DNA of 64,000 bases from NCBI RefSeq assembly GCF_021044795.1, contig NZ_JAJNOP010000004.1; one strand, given 5' to 3'. Position 1 is the first letter of the stretch; each line of letters begins with the position of its first letter. Made by a program: the position numbers and the translations under genes. The notes beneath the pieces were generated by a model, which had not been told where the DNA came from, did not search any database, and saw only the letters and a list, made by a program, of their open reading frames with translations. Of this stretch, positions 1-7,700 are shown piece by piece. The DNA comes from Acidaminococcus hominis (GTDB taxonomy: Bacteria; Bacillota; Negativicutes; Acidaminococcales; Acidaminococcaceae).

Positions 1-462
1 CACTTCGTCAAGCACCAGATACACCACCCCGCCCAGGCTGGTGTTGCCCTTGCGCAGATGGTCCAAAAGGCGGCCGGGCGTTCCTACCAGAACCTGGGCC
101 TTGGTGGAAATCTTCCGTTTTTCTTCTTCAAAATCCCGTCCCCCGCTGACCAGCAGGGTATGGATTCCCGTATCGCCGGTGAGCTTGCGGATTTCCCCAG
201 CGGTCTGCTGGGCCAGCTCCCGGGTGGGAGACAAAATCAGCGCCTGGACGTATTCCTTTTCCGGCACCACTTTATCAAACAGGGGAATCACAAAGGAAAG
301 GGTTTTTCCCACCCCCGTCTGGGCCCGGGCAATTACGTCCCTCCCGGCCAGCAGGGCCGGTATGGCCCGCTCCTGGACAGGCGTGGGGATATCCTTCCCC
401 GTCTTGTGGAGCTTCTCTACCATCTCCGGATTCACTTTCAATTGGGCAAAACCAGCTGCCAT
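1..462 (-). CDS. DEAD-box RNA helicase, N-terminal part (cut by window edge)
   Basis: The first 154 residues of an ATP-dependent RNA helicase are readable; the rest lies beyond base 1. Visible motifs in order are the Q motif region (IPTPVQERAIP), motif I AQTGVGKT, motif Ia PTRELAQQ, the GG motif, motif Ib TPGRLLDH and the start of motif II, which reads LDEV at the window edge, so the box is probably DEVD rather than DEAD. Proteins of this kind unwind short RNA duplexes in ribosome assembly or mRNA decay. The ATG at 462 is preceded by a strong ribosome binding site (AGAGGAG, 7 bases upstream). The leader contains a GC-rich hairpin near 500-525. Which helicase (CshA-, RhlE- or DbpA-like) cannot be told without the C-terminus. 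Confidence 0.9.
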   Translation of the reverse strand, partial: MAAGFAQLKVNPEMVEKLHKTGKDIPTPVQERAIPALLAGRDVIARAQTGVGKTLSFVIPLFDKVVPEKEYVQALILSPTRELAQQTAGEIRKLTGDTGIHTLLVSGGRDFEEEKRKISTKAQVLVGTPGRLLDHLRKGNTSLGGVVYLVLDEV

Positions 463-558
463 TGTGTCATCTCCTCTCGCTATTTACCTTTTTTGCAAAA
501 CTTTCCCCGCCCCGTGGCGGGGACAAAGCAAGGTACTACGCATACAATCGTATCTTTT

Positions 559-587
559 ATTATACCGTATGGCAGGGGCTTCGGTAA
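559..587 (-). promoter_or_regulatory. Promoter of the DEAD-box helicase
   Basis: The minus strand shows TATAAT (559-564) and TTACCG (582-587) separated by 17 bases. A leader of roughly 90 bases follows, with a CCCCGCC/GGCGGGG hairpin just before the ribosome binding site. Confidence 0.5.
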
Positions 588-658
588 AGCAGAAAAGCAT
601 AAATTGTCCGTTTCTCGTGAAAATTTCACAGTCCTTCCCCTACGGCCTGCAAGAAAAA

Positions 659-945
659 GAAGGGGCTGTGAAAAAATGAAACTTCTATCGTCGCCTACGG
701 CGGCACTTCCTACACTCTTGCAGGAAGCGTTCTAGAGCTCTACTGGTCAAGTGAAAGAGAAAGATAGTACTACTATTTACATACCGTAATTTCATCTCTA
801 ACCCCGTTTTGCACATGACTCGTATAAGCCTAAGACTGGCCCCTTCAAGCGTGAAGGGGCTGTCAGCCTGTAGGGCTGACTGAGAAAGTTTAACCAAACA
901 AAAGCGATTGGCTGAGAAAATTTTGATGTTCGGATATAGCTAAAA
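659..945 (+). repeat. Dispersed structured repeat, copy 1
   Basis: This non-coding element shares long identical blocks with 58667-59048, in the same orientation. Conserved parts in order: TGAAACTTCTATCGTCGCC, CACTTCCTACAC, AGGAAGCGTTCTA, CTACTGGTCAAGT, CCCGTTTTGCACATGAC, GGCCCCTTCAAGCGTGAAG and GACTGAG-AAGTT. Four hairpins are visible: GTCGCC/GGCGGC (690-704), CTTCCT/AGGAAG (706-727), CCCCTTCA/TGAAGGGG (840-859) and CAGCCT/GGGCTG (864-878). Short open frames inside it differ between the copies and look spurious. It sits between the helicase and the terminator of the tannase-like gene. Nature unknown: a MITE-like element or a structured RNA are both possible. Confidence 0.75.
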
Positions 946-960
946 CAAATGAATGCTAAA

Positions 961-1006
961 GAAGGGGCTGTGGAAAAATGAATACTCATTTTTTCACAGC
1001 CCCTTC
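961..1006 (-). terminator. Terminator of the tannase-like gene
   Basis: GAAGGGGCTGTG pairs with CACAGCCCCTTC around an A/T-rich centre, 40 bases after the stop codon of the minus-strand gene. Its left arm is nearly identical to bases 659-680 at the far side of the repeat. Confidence 0.7.
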
Positions 1007-1045
1007 CCGCATTTCACTTTTTATTCGCCAGCGCCCTGCAAAGCC

Positions 1046-2689
1046 TTAATGGCAAATACTGTCCATCCAGGCAAAAAGCTGGTCCAGGTCGTAATCCCCG
1101 GCGTGGCCCTTGCCCCAGACGGCAGCAAAGTTCACGTCAGCCCCGGTATTTTGCAGTTTCAGGGCCAAAATGGCGGGAATGGCAATGGCCGTATCCCGGT
1201 CCACGCTGCCGTGGCGGATCCGCCAATGGGGTGCCACGGTAACGCCCCGTTTGCCGATATAGGCCAGAGGGCTCAGGAGTTTGATATCCTCCGCCGGTGC
1301 CAGGCCGTTTTTGTCCGTCCGGTGCTTCAGGGAATACTCCGTAAAGTGCCGGGGTACATTGCTGCTGGTACCGAATTCATCGTTTTCCCCGGAAGTGCCG
1401 TCCAGCTTGTCAAAAGCCGGAGCCGCCTTCAGTCGAGTAGCGTACACGGCATATTTGCCCAGGTCCATAGCCACAGCCTTGCCGTTTTGGATGGTCAGCC
1501 AATCCAGACCGGACAGATCCTGCCCTGCAGCCAGGGCTGTCTGGGCGGAAGCCAAATACACGGACTTGATGTAATCGGCAAAGCTGCCCTGCCCCTTCTT
1601 ATCCAGGGTCAGCAGCCTGCCGCTGGGGTCCTTGAGCCCCAGACTGTTCACGTAGGCCGGGAACAGTTTCTTCAGGTCGTCAGAGGTTTCCTGCTCCAAT
1701 TTGCTCATGACCTGGACGCTTTGGGTTTCCTGGGGCGCATTCTCCGGCCGGCCTGCGGCTGCGCCCTTTTGGGAAGCGGCAGCAGCTTTGGGAGCACCTT
1801 GGGGCATTCCCTGGGCCCCGGGCATGCCTGGGAGCCCGCCGGGCATTTTGTTCTGGTGGTAGAAATTCACCCCGTTAAAGACCCATTCGTAGGCCATATC
1901 TGCATGGGACAGGTTGGTAATGGGGCAATAGTCACTGGAAGCGTAGATATCGTCCCGTTCTTCTGCGGCGCCGATTTTCTTCAGGGCCGCCTCATAATCC
2001 TTGCTGTTGCCGGTGGCCCCCAGCAGGGCGGACAGGGCGCCCCCGGCGCTGGTGCCGTTGGAAATGATCCGCTCCGTATTGCCGGCGGGCAGCCGCAGCT
2101 GGTTGTGGCGCAGGTAGCGGACCGCCGCCTTGTAGTCCACAATCAAGGCCGGTGCCTTGCCCACATAGGCGCCGTCCGCGCCCTGGGTGGTACGGCCCCG
2201 AATGGCCGGGGCAGCCACCACGTACCCTTTGGACAGGGCCACCAGGGCAGCGTTGGGACCCCCGCTCATCCGGTCCTTTTCCTGGGGTTCATCGGCGGTA
2301 CCGGGCATATAGCCCCCCACCTTGTTGGGCAGGAAAATAGGCGCTGTCTGGGCGGTGTAGCCGTTGACGCTTTTGCCCTCCAGGTAAGCAGCGGGCACAA
2401 ACAGATTCATACTTTCGTATTCCACATTTTTCGGTTTGCTGACATAGACAATATTCCGGTAGGCGTAGTAGTCCACCTGCTGGTTCTGGTAGGTTTTGCT
2501 TTCCCGGATGCCCTTTTCCGGGTGGAAGGTCAGGTCGTAGGTTTTCTGGGCCTCAGTCCCGGTTTTCACGGCTGCTGCCGAAGGCTTTTGGGTATCGGCC
2601 GCCCAAACGGCTGCCGGTGCATAACAGGAGGCACCCGCCAGGATGCCGCAGACAAGGGCTGCCGAAAGCAGCTTTTTCGATTGACGCAT
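1046..2689 (-). CDS. Secreted tannase-like alpha/beta hydrolase
   Basis: A 547-residue exported esterase resembling subtype B bacterial tannases, which cleave galloyl esters. The N-terminus (MRQSKKLLSAALVCGILAG...) is a classic signal peptide ending near AVWA. The nucleophile elbow is GTSAGGALSALLG; the downstream YCPITNLSHADMAYEW stretch and the late WRIRHGSVDRDT segment, likely holding the catalytic histidine, match the tannase pattern known from lactobacilli. A low-complexity Gly/Pro/Met/Ala/Gln-rich stretch lies in the lid region (around 1720-1850). I chose ATG 2689 over the upstream start at 2773 because it has an AAAGGA site and begins the signal peptide. It has its own promoter and a terminator-like hairpin in its leader. 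The substrate is inferred, not shown. Confidence 0.8.
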   Translation of the reverse strand: MRQSKKLLSAALVCGILAGASCYAPAAVWAADTQKPSAAAVKTGTEAQKTYDLTFHPEKGIRESKTYQNQQVDYYAYRNIVYVSKPKNVEYESMNLFVPAAYLEGKSVNGYTAQTAPIFLPNKVGGYMPGTADEPQEKDRMSGGPNAALVALSKGYVVAAPAIRGRTTQGADGAYVGKAPALIVDYKAAVRYLRHNQLRLPAGNTERIISNGTSAGGALSALLGATGNSKDYEAALKKIGAAEERDDIYASSDYCPITNLSHADMAYEWVFNGVNFYHQNKMPGGLPGMPGAQGMPQGAPKAAAASQKGAAAGRPENAPQETQSVQVMSKLEQETSDDLKKLFPAYVNSLGLKDPSGRLLTLDKKGQGSFADYIKSVYLASAQTALAAGQDLSGLDWLTIQNGKAVAMDLGKYAVYATRLKAAPAFDKLDGTSGENDEFGTSSNVPRHFTEYSLKHRTDKNGLAPAEDIKLLSPLAYIGKRGVTVAPHWRIRHGSVDRDTAIAIPAILALKLQNTGADVNFAAVWGKGHAGDYDLDQLFAWMDSICH

Positions 2690-2717
2690 ACAATCAGATC
2701 CTTTCTTTCCCATATAC

Positions 2718-2768
2718 AAAAAGAAGAACAACGACGATGCAAACCCTGTGCAGCTATCGTTGTTCTTC
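2718..2768 (-). terminator. Terminator of the aminotransferase gene, inside the tannase leader
   Basis: GAAGAACAACGA (2757-2768 on minus) pairs perfectly with TCGTTGTTCTTC (2723-2734) and is followed by TTTTT. It ends transcription from the aminotransferase, but it also lies downstream of the tannase promoter at 2784-2812, so it sits in the tannase mRNA leader. Confidence 0.8.
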
Positions 2769-2783
2769 CCCAATTTCTATTTT

Positions 2784-2812
2784 ATTGTAATTCTTTTCCG
2801 TGCAAGAGTCAA
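2784..2812 (-). promoter_or_regulatory. Promoter of the tannase-like gene
   Basis: TTGACT (2807-2812) and TACAAT (2784-2789) on the minus strand, with exactly 17 bases between them. Predicted start of transcription is near 2777, upstream of the terminator hairpin. Confidence 0.75.
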
Positions 2813-2825
2813 ACGCTTGCTTACC

Positions 2826-4022
2826 TTAGAGGGTCCGGCCCGGATATTGTTTCAGGCCTTCGGCCAGAATGTGCATGGCCTTTTCCAGGTCCTGGCAGTT
2901 CAGCACATAGGCCAGCCGGGCTTCATCCACACCCAGGTTCGGGTTGGAGGCGTAGAAGCCGCTGCCGGGGGTAATCATGACCGTTTCGTTGTCAATGGAA
3001 AAGTCTTCCAGCAGCCATTTGGCGAAGCTTTCCGTATTGTCCACCGGGAGTTTCACCATGACGTAGAAGGCGCCTTTGGGCTGGGAGGAAATCACCCCGG
3101 GCATGGCTGCCAGGGCAGCTTTGATGGTATCCCGCCGTTTGGTGTATTCCGCCTTCACGTCAGCCCAATAGGACTTGGGCGTGCTGTAGAGAGCAGCCGC
3201 ACCGGCCATTTCCAGTTCTGGACAAGCCAGCCGAGCCTGGCAGCTCTTTAACAGTTCTGCCTGGAGGGCCTTGTTCCGGGTAATCACGCAGCCGCTTCTG
3301 GCGCCGCAGGCAGAGTACCGCTTGGATACAGAATCGATGAGCACCAGGTTATCGTTCAGTTCCGGCAGGGAAGCAAAACTGGTGTAGTCCCCGTCGTAGA
3401 CAAATTCCCGGTACACTTCATCGGCAATCAGGGTCAGGTCGTGTTCCAGGACAATGTCCGACAGCCGTTTCATTTCTTCGGCGTTGTAAATGACGCCGGT
3501 GGGATTGCCGGGATGGGTAATCAGAATGGCCCGGGTCCGGTCGTTAATGGCCGCTTCAATCTGTTCCCGGCTGGGCATCCGGTAGCCGGTGGCAGGATCT
3601 GCGGGCACCCCGTTGATTTCCACGTTATAGGCGCCTACAAAGCTCTTGTAGTTGGCGTAGAAGGGCTCAAACATCACAATGTTGTCCCCGGGATCGCAGG
3701 TGGTCATCACCGCAAAGGCCAGGGCTTCGCTGCCCCCGTTGGTGATGTAGATATCGTCAAAGTCAAAGTGGATATTCCAGCCTTCATAGTACTTCTGGAT
3801 AGCTTTGATCAGGTTCTCGTCCCCCTGGCTCTTGGCATAAGCCAATACCTTGGGATGGCAGGCGGCAACCCCTTCATAGAAGCTTTCCGGCGTAGCAATA
3901 TCCGGCTGGCCAATGTTCAGATGGTAGATTTTGCGGCCGGCTTTCTCCGCCCGGTTGGCAATGGGTGCCAGTTTCCGGATGGGAGAGGTAGGGATGTTCA
4001 GTGATCTTTGAGAAATATACAT
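2826..4022 (-). CDS. PLP-dependent class I/II aminotransferase
   Basis: A 398-residue cytoplasmic aminotransferase of the aspartate aminotransferase fold. Visible features are the N-terminal substrate segment HLNIGQPDIATP, the cofactor-binding GGSEALAFA, HPGNPTGVIY, IADEVYREFVYD with the PLP-binding aspartate, and the Schiff-base lysine in DSVSKRYSACGARSG. It transfers amino groups between an amino acid and a 2-oxo acid; aspartate, alanine or another substrate cannot be told from sequence. It lies 11 bases downstream of the uridine-kinase-like gene and is probably co-transcribed with it. The start has an AGGAGGTC site just upstream. Confidence 0.88.
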   Translation of the reverse strand: MYISQRSLNIPTSPIRKLAPIANRAEKAGRKIYHLNIGQPDIATPESFYEGVAACHPKVLAYAKSQGDENLIKAIQKYYEGWNIHFDFDDIYITNGGSEALAFAVMTTCDPGDNIVMFEPFYANYKSFVGAYNVEINGVPADPATGYRMPSREQIEAAINDRTRAILITHPGNPTGVIYNAEEMKRLSDIVLEHDLTLIADEVYREFVYDGDYTSFASLPELNDNLVLIDSVSKRYSACGARSGCVITRNKALQAELLKSCQARLACPELEMAGAAALYSTPKSYWADVKAEYTKRRDTIKAALAAMPGVISSQPKGAFYVMVKLPVDNTESFAKWLLEDFSIDNETVMITPGSGFYASNPNLGVDEARLAYVLNCQDLEKAMHILAEGLKQYPGRTL

Positions 4023-4033
4023 AGCAAGACCTC

Positions 4034-5695
4034 CTATAATAGGTCACCAAAAATGGAGTGACCAATGAACTCACGGATAATTGAGTTGTTGGGAATGGCC
4101 TCGTCATCAATGGATTCAACGATACTTAACATATCCATCAAATTCTTGGCTACGGTGTACTCCGGTTTATCCGGGGTAATCTTGGCCAAGAGAGGCTGGG
4201 CATATTTTTTCAGCACGGCCAGTTCGTAAATCAGCGTGGTGTTGAACATAATGTCCGCCTCCTCACTGAAAGGAAATATGTACTTTTCTTCTCCCGCCCG
4301 AACTTTCGGCCAATTCTGCAAGGTTTGCAGGGCATTGTGGGACCGGAATTGGGAATCCCGGACCATTCGGCGCAGAAGCCGCATATCCGTTGTTGGTATA
4401 CGATTATAATCGTCAAATGACAATGGTGTCAAGGCACTAATATAAATTTTTAATTTGTGTTTCGCTGAGACGTGACTAGAGAGCTTTTCGTTCAGTCCGT
4501 GTATACCCTCCACAACCAGAACCCCATCGCTGCCCAGTTGTTCTTTCTGGCCCCGGAACTCCCGTTTGCCGGATTTGAAACTGTAATGGGGAATTTCCAC
4601 CGTTTTGCCCTTCAGCAGCTGTTCCAAATCGTAGTTGAACAGGTCCAGGTCCAGGGCATTGATGGATTCATAGTCGTAGCTGCCATCGGGCAGCAGCGGC
4701 GTATCTTTGCGTTCCTTAAAATAGTTGTCCAGGGAAATGGGGATGGGCCGCAGGCCGTTGACCCGCATCTGGACCGCTAGCCGCTGGGCAAAGGTGGTCT
4801 TCCCGGAGGAAGACGGCCCGGCAATGAGCACCAGTTTGATGTCCCGGTCTTCCTGGTCCGCAATCACATCCGCAATCTGGGCAATCTTCTTTTCGTGCTG
4901 GGCCTCGCACATCTGGATAATCCCCCGGCTGTCGCCCCGGGTAATGTACTGGTTCAAGGCCGCCACCGTGGGGCAGTGCATCACCTGGCCCATCTTTTCT
5001 GCCTGGGCATAGACGGAGGCCAGTTTCTGCCGCTCCTTAAAGGGCTTCAGATGATTGTATTGGCCCCGCTTACCATAGCGCAGCAGGATACCAGGCCCCA
5101 TCCGCAGCAGTTCAAACTTCTTCAGGTACCCCAAATCCGGCAGCAGGGGACCTACAAAGTAGGCATTTTCCCGGCCCAGCTGGTAAATATTGATTTTGTA
5201 ATCCGCCGGCAGGGCTGCCAAAAGCGGCGCCTGATCTTCGTAAAACCGGGGCTTCACATAGGGCCAGGCATCGTCCTTGGCAATCTGGGTCACTTCCACC
5301 GGTACCCGTTCCCGGATCATCTGTTCCATAAAGCCGGTCACGTCCGCCAGGTCGTACTTGCTCAGTACAATCCGGTTCTTGATATCGCAGAAAAGGGCAT
5401 TGCCAAAGGTGTTTTCCACCTCCAGCCGCACTTCCGGCCGCAGCTTCTTCATGGCAGTAATCAGGGCAAACAAAAAGGTGCTGATGTAGGCCTTATACCC
5501 TTCGGCAGAATCCAAATCCAAAAAGCCCACCCGGTCCCCGTTGTGGGGACAGAGCTGGAGAGGCACAGCTTCTCCATTGACTACACCCACCGCAATGGGC
5601 GCCTGGTATTGGCTTTGAAAGTCCTTGGCCATTTCCACAAGCGGGGTTCGATCCGCGTAGGATCTTTTCTCCCCACCCGGTCCATAGATATACAT
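4034..5695 (-). CDS. Uridine kinase-like nucleoside kinase
   Basis: A 553-residue protein with a C-terminal P-loop kinase domain of the uridine kinase/phosphoribulokinase family: Walker A GPSSSGKTTFAQR, the SLDNYFKER nucleoside-binding segment, and YDYESINALDLDLF. The N-terminal half (about 270 residues) resembles the domain found before such kinases in many Firmicutes, often described as threonyl-tRNA-synthetase-like. The likely role is phosphorylation of uridine or cytidine in salvage, but this long form is poorly characterised. ATG 5695 is chosen over 5875 because of its AAAGGAGAGG site; the extra 60 residues upstream look non-coding and cross the previous terminator. It overlaps no other gene and leads into the aminotransferase. 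Confidence 0.85.
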   Translation of the reverse strand: MYIYGPGGEKRSYADRTPLVEMAKDFQSQYQAPIAVGVVNGEAVPLQLCPHNGDRVGFLDLDSAEGYKAYISTFLFALITAMKKLRPEVRLEVENTFGNALFCDIKNRIVLSKYDLADVTGFMEQMIRERVPVEVTQIAKDDAWPYVKPRFYEDQAPLLAALPADYKINIYQLGRENAYFVGPLLPDLGYLKKFELLRMGPGILLRYGKRGQYNHLKPFKERQKLASVYAQAEKMGQVMHCPTVAALNQYITRGDSRGIIQMCEAQHEKKIAQIADVIADQEDRDIKLVLIAGPSSSGKTTFAQRLAVQMRVNGLRPIPISLDNYFKERKDTPLLPDGSYDYESINALDLDLFNYDLEQLLKGKTVEIPHYSFKSGKREFRGQKEQLGSDGVLVVEGIHGLNEKLSSHVSAKHKLKIYISALTPLSFDDYNRIPTTDMRLLRRMVRDSQFRSHNALQTLQNWPKVRAGEEKYIFPFSEEADIMFNTTLIYELAVLKKYAQPLLAKITPDKPEYTVAKNLMDMLSIVESIDDEAIPNNSIIREFIGHSIFGDLL

Positions 5696-5747
5696 ACTGC
5701 AACCTCTCCTTTGCTGATGGTTTCTCGTGCTAAGTCTATATTGAATA

Positions 5748-5757
5748 TTGTATACAA
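5748..5757. promoter_or_regulatory. Palindrome TTGTATACAA near the kinase promoter
   Basis: A perfect 10-base palindrome just after the upstream terminator and 8 bases before a TATAGA that may be the -10 element. The shape fits GntR-family operators, but no regulator is nearby. Confidence 0.3.
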
Positions 5758-5789
5758 GAAAAATTGGCTGCCGAGGTCCGGCAGCCAAT
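5757..5789 (-). terminator. Terminator of the aromatic-type aminotransferase
   Basis: ATTGGCTGCC pairs with GGCAGCCAAT, followed on the minus strand by TTTTTCTT; 10 bases after the stop codon. Confidence 0.9.
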
Positions 5790-5799
5790 CCATTTCTGT

Positions 5800-7050
5800 T
5801 TATTCTCCTACTGCATCCATGGCAGCCTTGATTTTGGCAGCCAGACCCTTTACCTTGTTCAGGGAAATGCCGCACAGGGCTACACGCACGCCTGCAGCCA
5901 AAGGCACGCAGAATACGTTGACTTCATGCAGTTTTTCGCAGACCTTCATGGAATCCTTTGCCGGAATGGACAGGAAGAAACCGGAGATGTAGGGCACAAT
6001 ATTCAGGCCGCATTCCTTGGCTTCCTTGGTGAACAGGTCACCTCTGGCCTGTACCATCTTGTAATAGTAGGCTCTTTCCTGCTGTACCTTGTCCAGCAGT
6101 TCAGGGTCCTTGTAGATGATCTGCAGGGTTTCCATAGCTCCCCGGTTGATGTTGGACCAGGTGGAGCGGCCGGTATTTTTGTTTACGTCCAGGAACTGTT
6201 GGATCTGTTCCTTGTCGGAGGTTACCCCCAGCAGGGCGCCGCAGCGCTCGCCGTACATGGTAAAGCTCTTGGACATGCTGTAGGCAACCAGGCCGAAGAT
6301 GTTCTTGGGCAGGTTGGACAGCTTCTTGAAGATTTTGCGGACTTCTTCCCGTTCGCCGGCATAGTCGATATAGGCTACGTCCAGGCACAGGGTAGCAGTC
6401 TTGTTGGTGCCCTTCAGTTCTTCCTTCAGCATATTGAGGACATTTTCCACGTCTTCAGGCGTCAGGCTGAAACCGGTGGGGTTGTGGGCCGGGGTGTTGA
6501 TGATGACCAGTACCCGGTCCTGGCGGGCCAGCACCTTGTGGACCGTTTCGGTCAGGGCCGGCAGGTTGAAGTACTTATCGTCCGGGGTCAGCATGGGATA
6601 CGTTACCAGTTCCCGATCCATGTCCCGGCAGATGGTGTTGTAGGCACCCCAGTACCATTCAGCGGTAATTACCTGGTCGCCCACTTCCGTATAGTTCCAG
6701 ATGGAATGGTGGATGGCACCGGTGCCGCCGGCCGTGGCCAGGGCTGCGGTATAGCCTTCGGGGCGGGACTCGCCAAAGCAGGCGTCCTGCACCAGATCCA
6801 GGAATTCTGGAAGCCCCATAATGGGAGCATATCTGAAGTACTGGCCGTCTTCCAGGCTTCTGAACACCTTGCTGACGGTGGGCAGTACTGCGAATTTTTC
6901 ATCATCGTCCATAATAGCGCCAATGGTGGCATTGGTCACTGCGTCAGCACCGATTTCTTTGATTCTCTTTTGGGCTGCTTCGCTGGCTCCGAAAATTCTG
7001 TCTACACTTGTCTTTCCGTGTGTATGCGGTGCTACACAACTAATGGTCAT
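5800..7050 (-). CDS. PLP-dependent aminotransferase, aromatic/aspartate type
   Basis: A 416-residue aminotransferase of the class I fold. It shows the cofactor loop GGTGAIHHS, the NTPAHNPTGFSLT segment, CLDVAYIDYAG with the PLP aspartate, and the lysine in SMSKSFTMYGERCGALLG. The closest well-known pattern is that of aromatic amino acid or aspartate aminotransferases in anaerobic Firmicutes; substrate is inferred only. I place the start at ATG 7050, which has an AGGGGAGG site, rather than at 7143. A strong promoter lies 65 bases upstream and a terminator follows, so it is a single-gene unit. In an amino acid fermenter it could feed 2-oxo acids into fermentation. Confidence 0.88.
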   Translation of the reverse strand: MTISCVAPHTHGKTSVDRIFGASEAAQKRIKEIGADAVTNATIGAIMDDDEKFAVLPTVSKVFRSLEDGQYFRYAPIMGLPEFLDLVQDACFGESRPEGYTAALATAGGTGAIHHSIWNYTEVGDQVITAEWYWGAYNTICRDMDRELVTYPMLTPDDKYFNLPALTETVHKVLARQDRVLVIINTPAHNPTGFSLTPEDVENVLNMLKEELKGTNKTATLCLDVAYIDYAGEREEVRKIFKKLSNLPKNIFGLVAYSMSKSFTMYGERCGALLGVTSDKEQIQQFLDVNKNTGRSTWSNINRGAMETLQIIYKDPELLDKVQQERAYYYKMVQARGDLFTKEAKECGLNIVPYISGFFLSIPAKDSMKVCEKLHEVNVFCVPLAAGVRVALCGISLNKVKGLAAKIKAAMDAVGE

Positions 7051-7114
7051 GATAGTTCCTCCCCTCAATGATTGAACAACTAGATAAACTCTGTTCATAA
7101 CCGTTGCACTAAAT

Positions 7115-7143
7115 ATTATCTCATTAATTTTCGGGGAGGTCAA
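7115..7143 (-). promoter_or_regulatory. Promoter of the aromatic-type aminotransferase
   Basis: TTGACC (7138-7143) and GATAAT (7115-7120) on the minus strand, 17 bases apart. Confidence 0.7.
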
Positions 7144-7160
7144 CTGGAAGAACGGAAATT

Positions 7161-7700
7161 TTAGGATTTTTGGCCATTTTTTGTAGCAAAAATTTTTAAT
7201 TTTCCATGAAAATTTAACATACTGTTACGATTTTTCCACTCTGTGCTAGATTCTGTCCATTGAAAAGTGCCAGGTTCCTGCTCCCACAGCTGGTGGAACA
7301 ACAGCAATTGGGTGTAATCCCCCTCCAGAGCCAGGGACAGGGGCAGGTACGTTCCCCCCGCTTCCCGGCCGGGAGCCTGGGCTTCCAGAGAAAGCAGACG
7401 CACCCCGCTTTCCCGGCACAGGGCTTCCAGCCGGCTGACGGCTTCTTCCCGGGTCACCTGGTCCGGCACCTGCCGGCGCAGCTGCTGCCACTGCTCTTCC
7501 GTCTGGGCGGCTGTTCCAGGGTCATACCGTTTGGCAAAAAGCACCAGCTGCCGCTGCCGCTCCTCCAGGCCCAGCAGCTTATGCCGCTCCAGCCGAAGCT
7601 GGGTCAGGGCCGGGCGAAAGGCCAAAACCAGGAAGGCCAGCCATAGGCACAGGTGCAGGGCCAGTCGGATTTTGGGGTCCCGTTTCAGGTTAGCCAGCAT
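7161..7700 (-). CDS. PilO-like type IV pilus assembly protein
   Basis: A 179-residue inner-membrane protein with one N-terminal membrane helix (IRLALHLCLWLAFLVLAF), a coiled stretch and a small C-terminal domain with the pattern VSRLEALCRESGVRLLSLEA followed by LPLSLALEGDYTQLLLFHQLW. This is the architecture of PilO/GspM, which forms the inner-membrane alignment platform with PilM and PilN. Its ATG overlaps the end of the upstream fusion gene by 11 bases, so the two are translationally coupled. Sequence similarity in this family is weak; the call rests on architecture and context. Confidence 0.65.
   Translation of the reverse strand: MLANLKRDPKIRLALHLCLWLAFLVLAFRPALTQLRLERHKLLGLEERQRQLVLFAKRYDPGTAAQTEEQWQQLRRQVPDQVTREEAVSRLEALCRESGVRLLSLEAQAPGREAGGTYLPLSLALEGDYTQLLLFHQLWEQEPGTFQWTESSTEWKNRNSMLNFHGKLKIFATKNGQKS

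Noticed and set aside
685..897. 70-codon minus-strand frame inside repeat copy 1
   Set aside because: The corresponding region of copy 2 (58931-59143) has a different frame with only a short shared segment; the base-paired arms explain the conservation better than coding.
953..2974. Long open frame of 673 codons on the plus strand
   Set aside because: Antisense to the tannase-like gene and the aminotransferase; full-length antisense frames occur opposite most GC-rich genes here because TTA, CTA and TCA codons are rare. It has no family pattern and no ribosome binding site.
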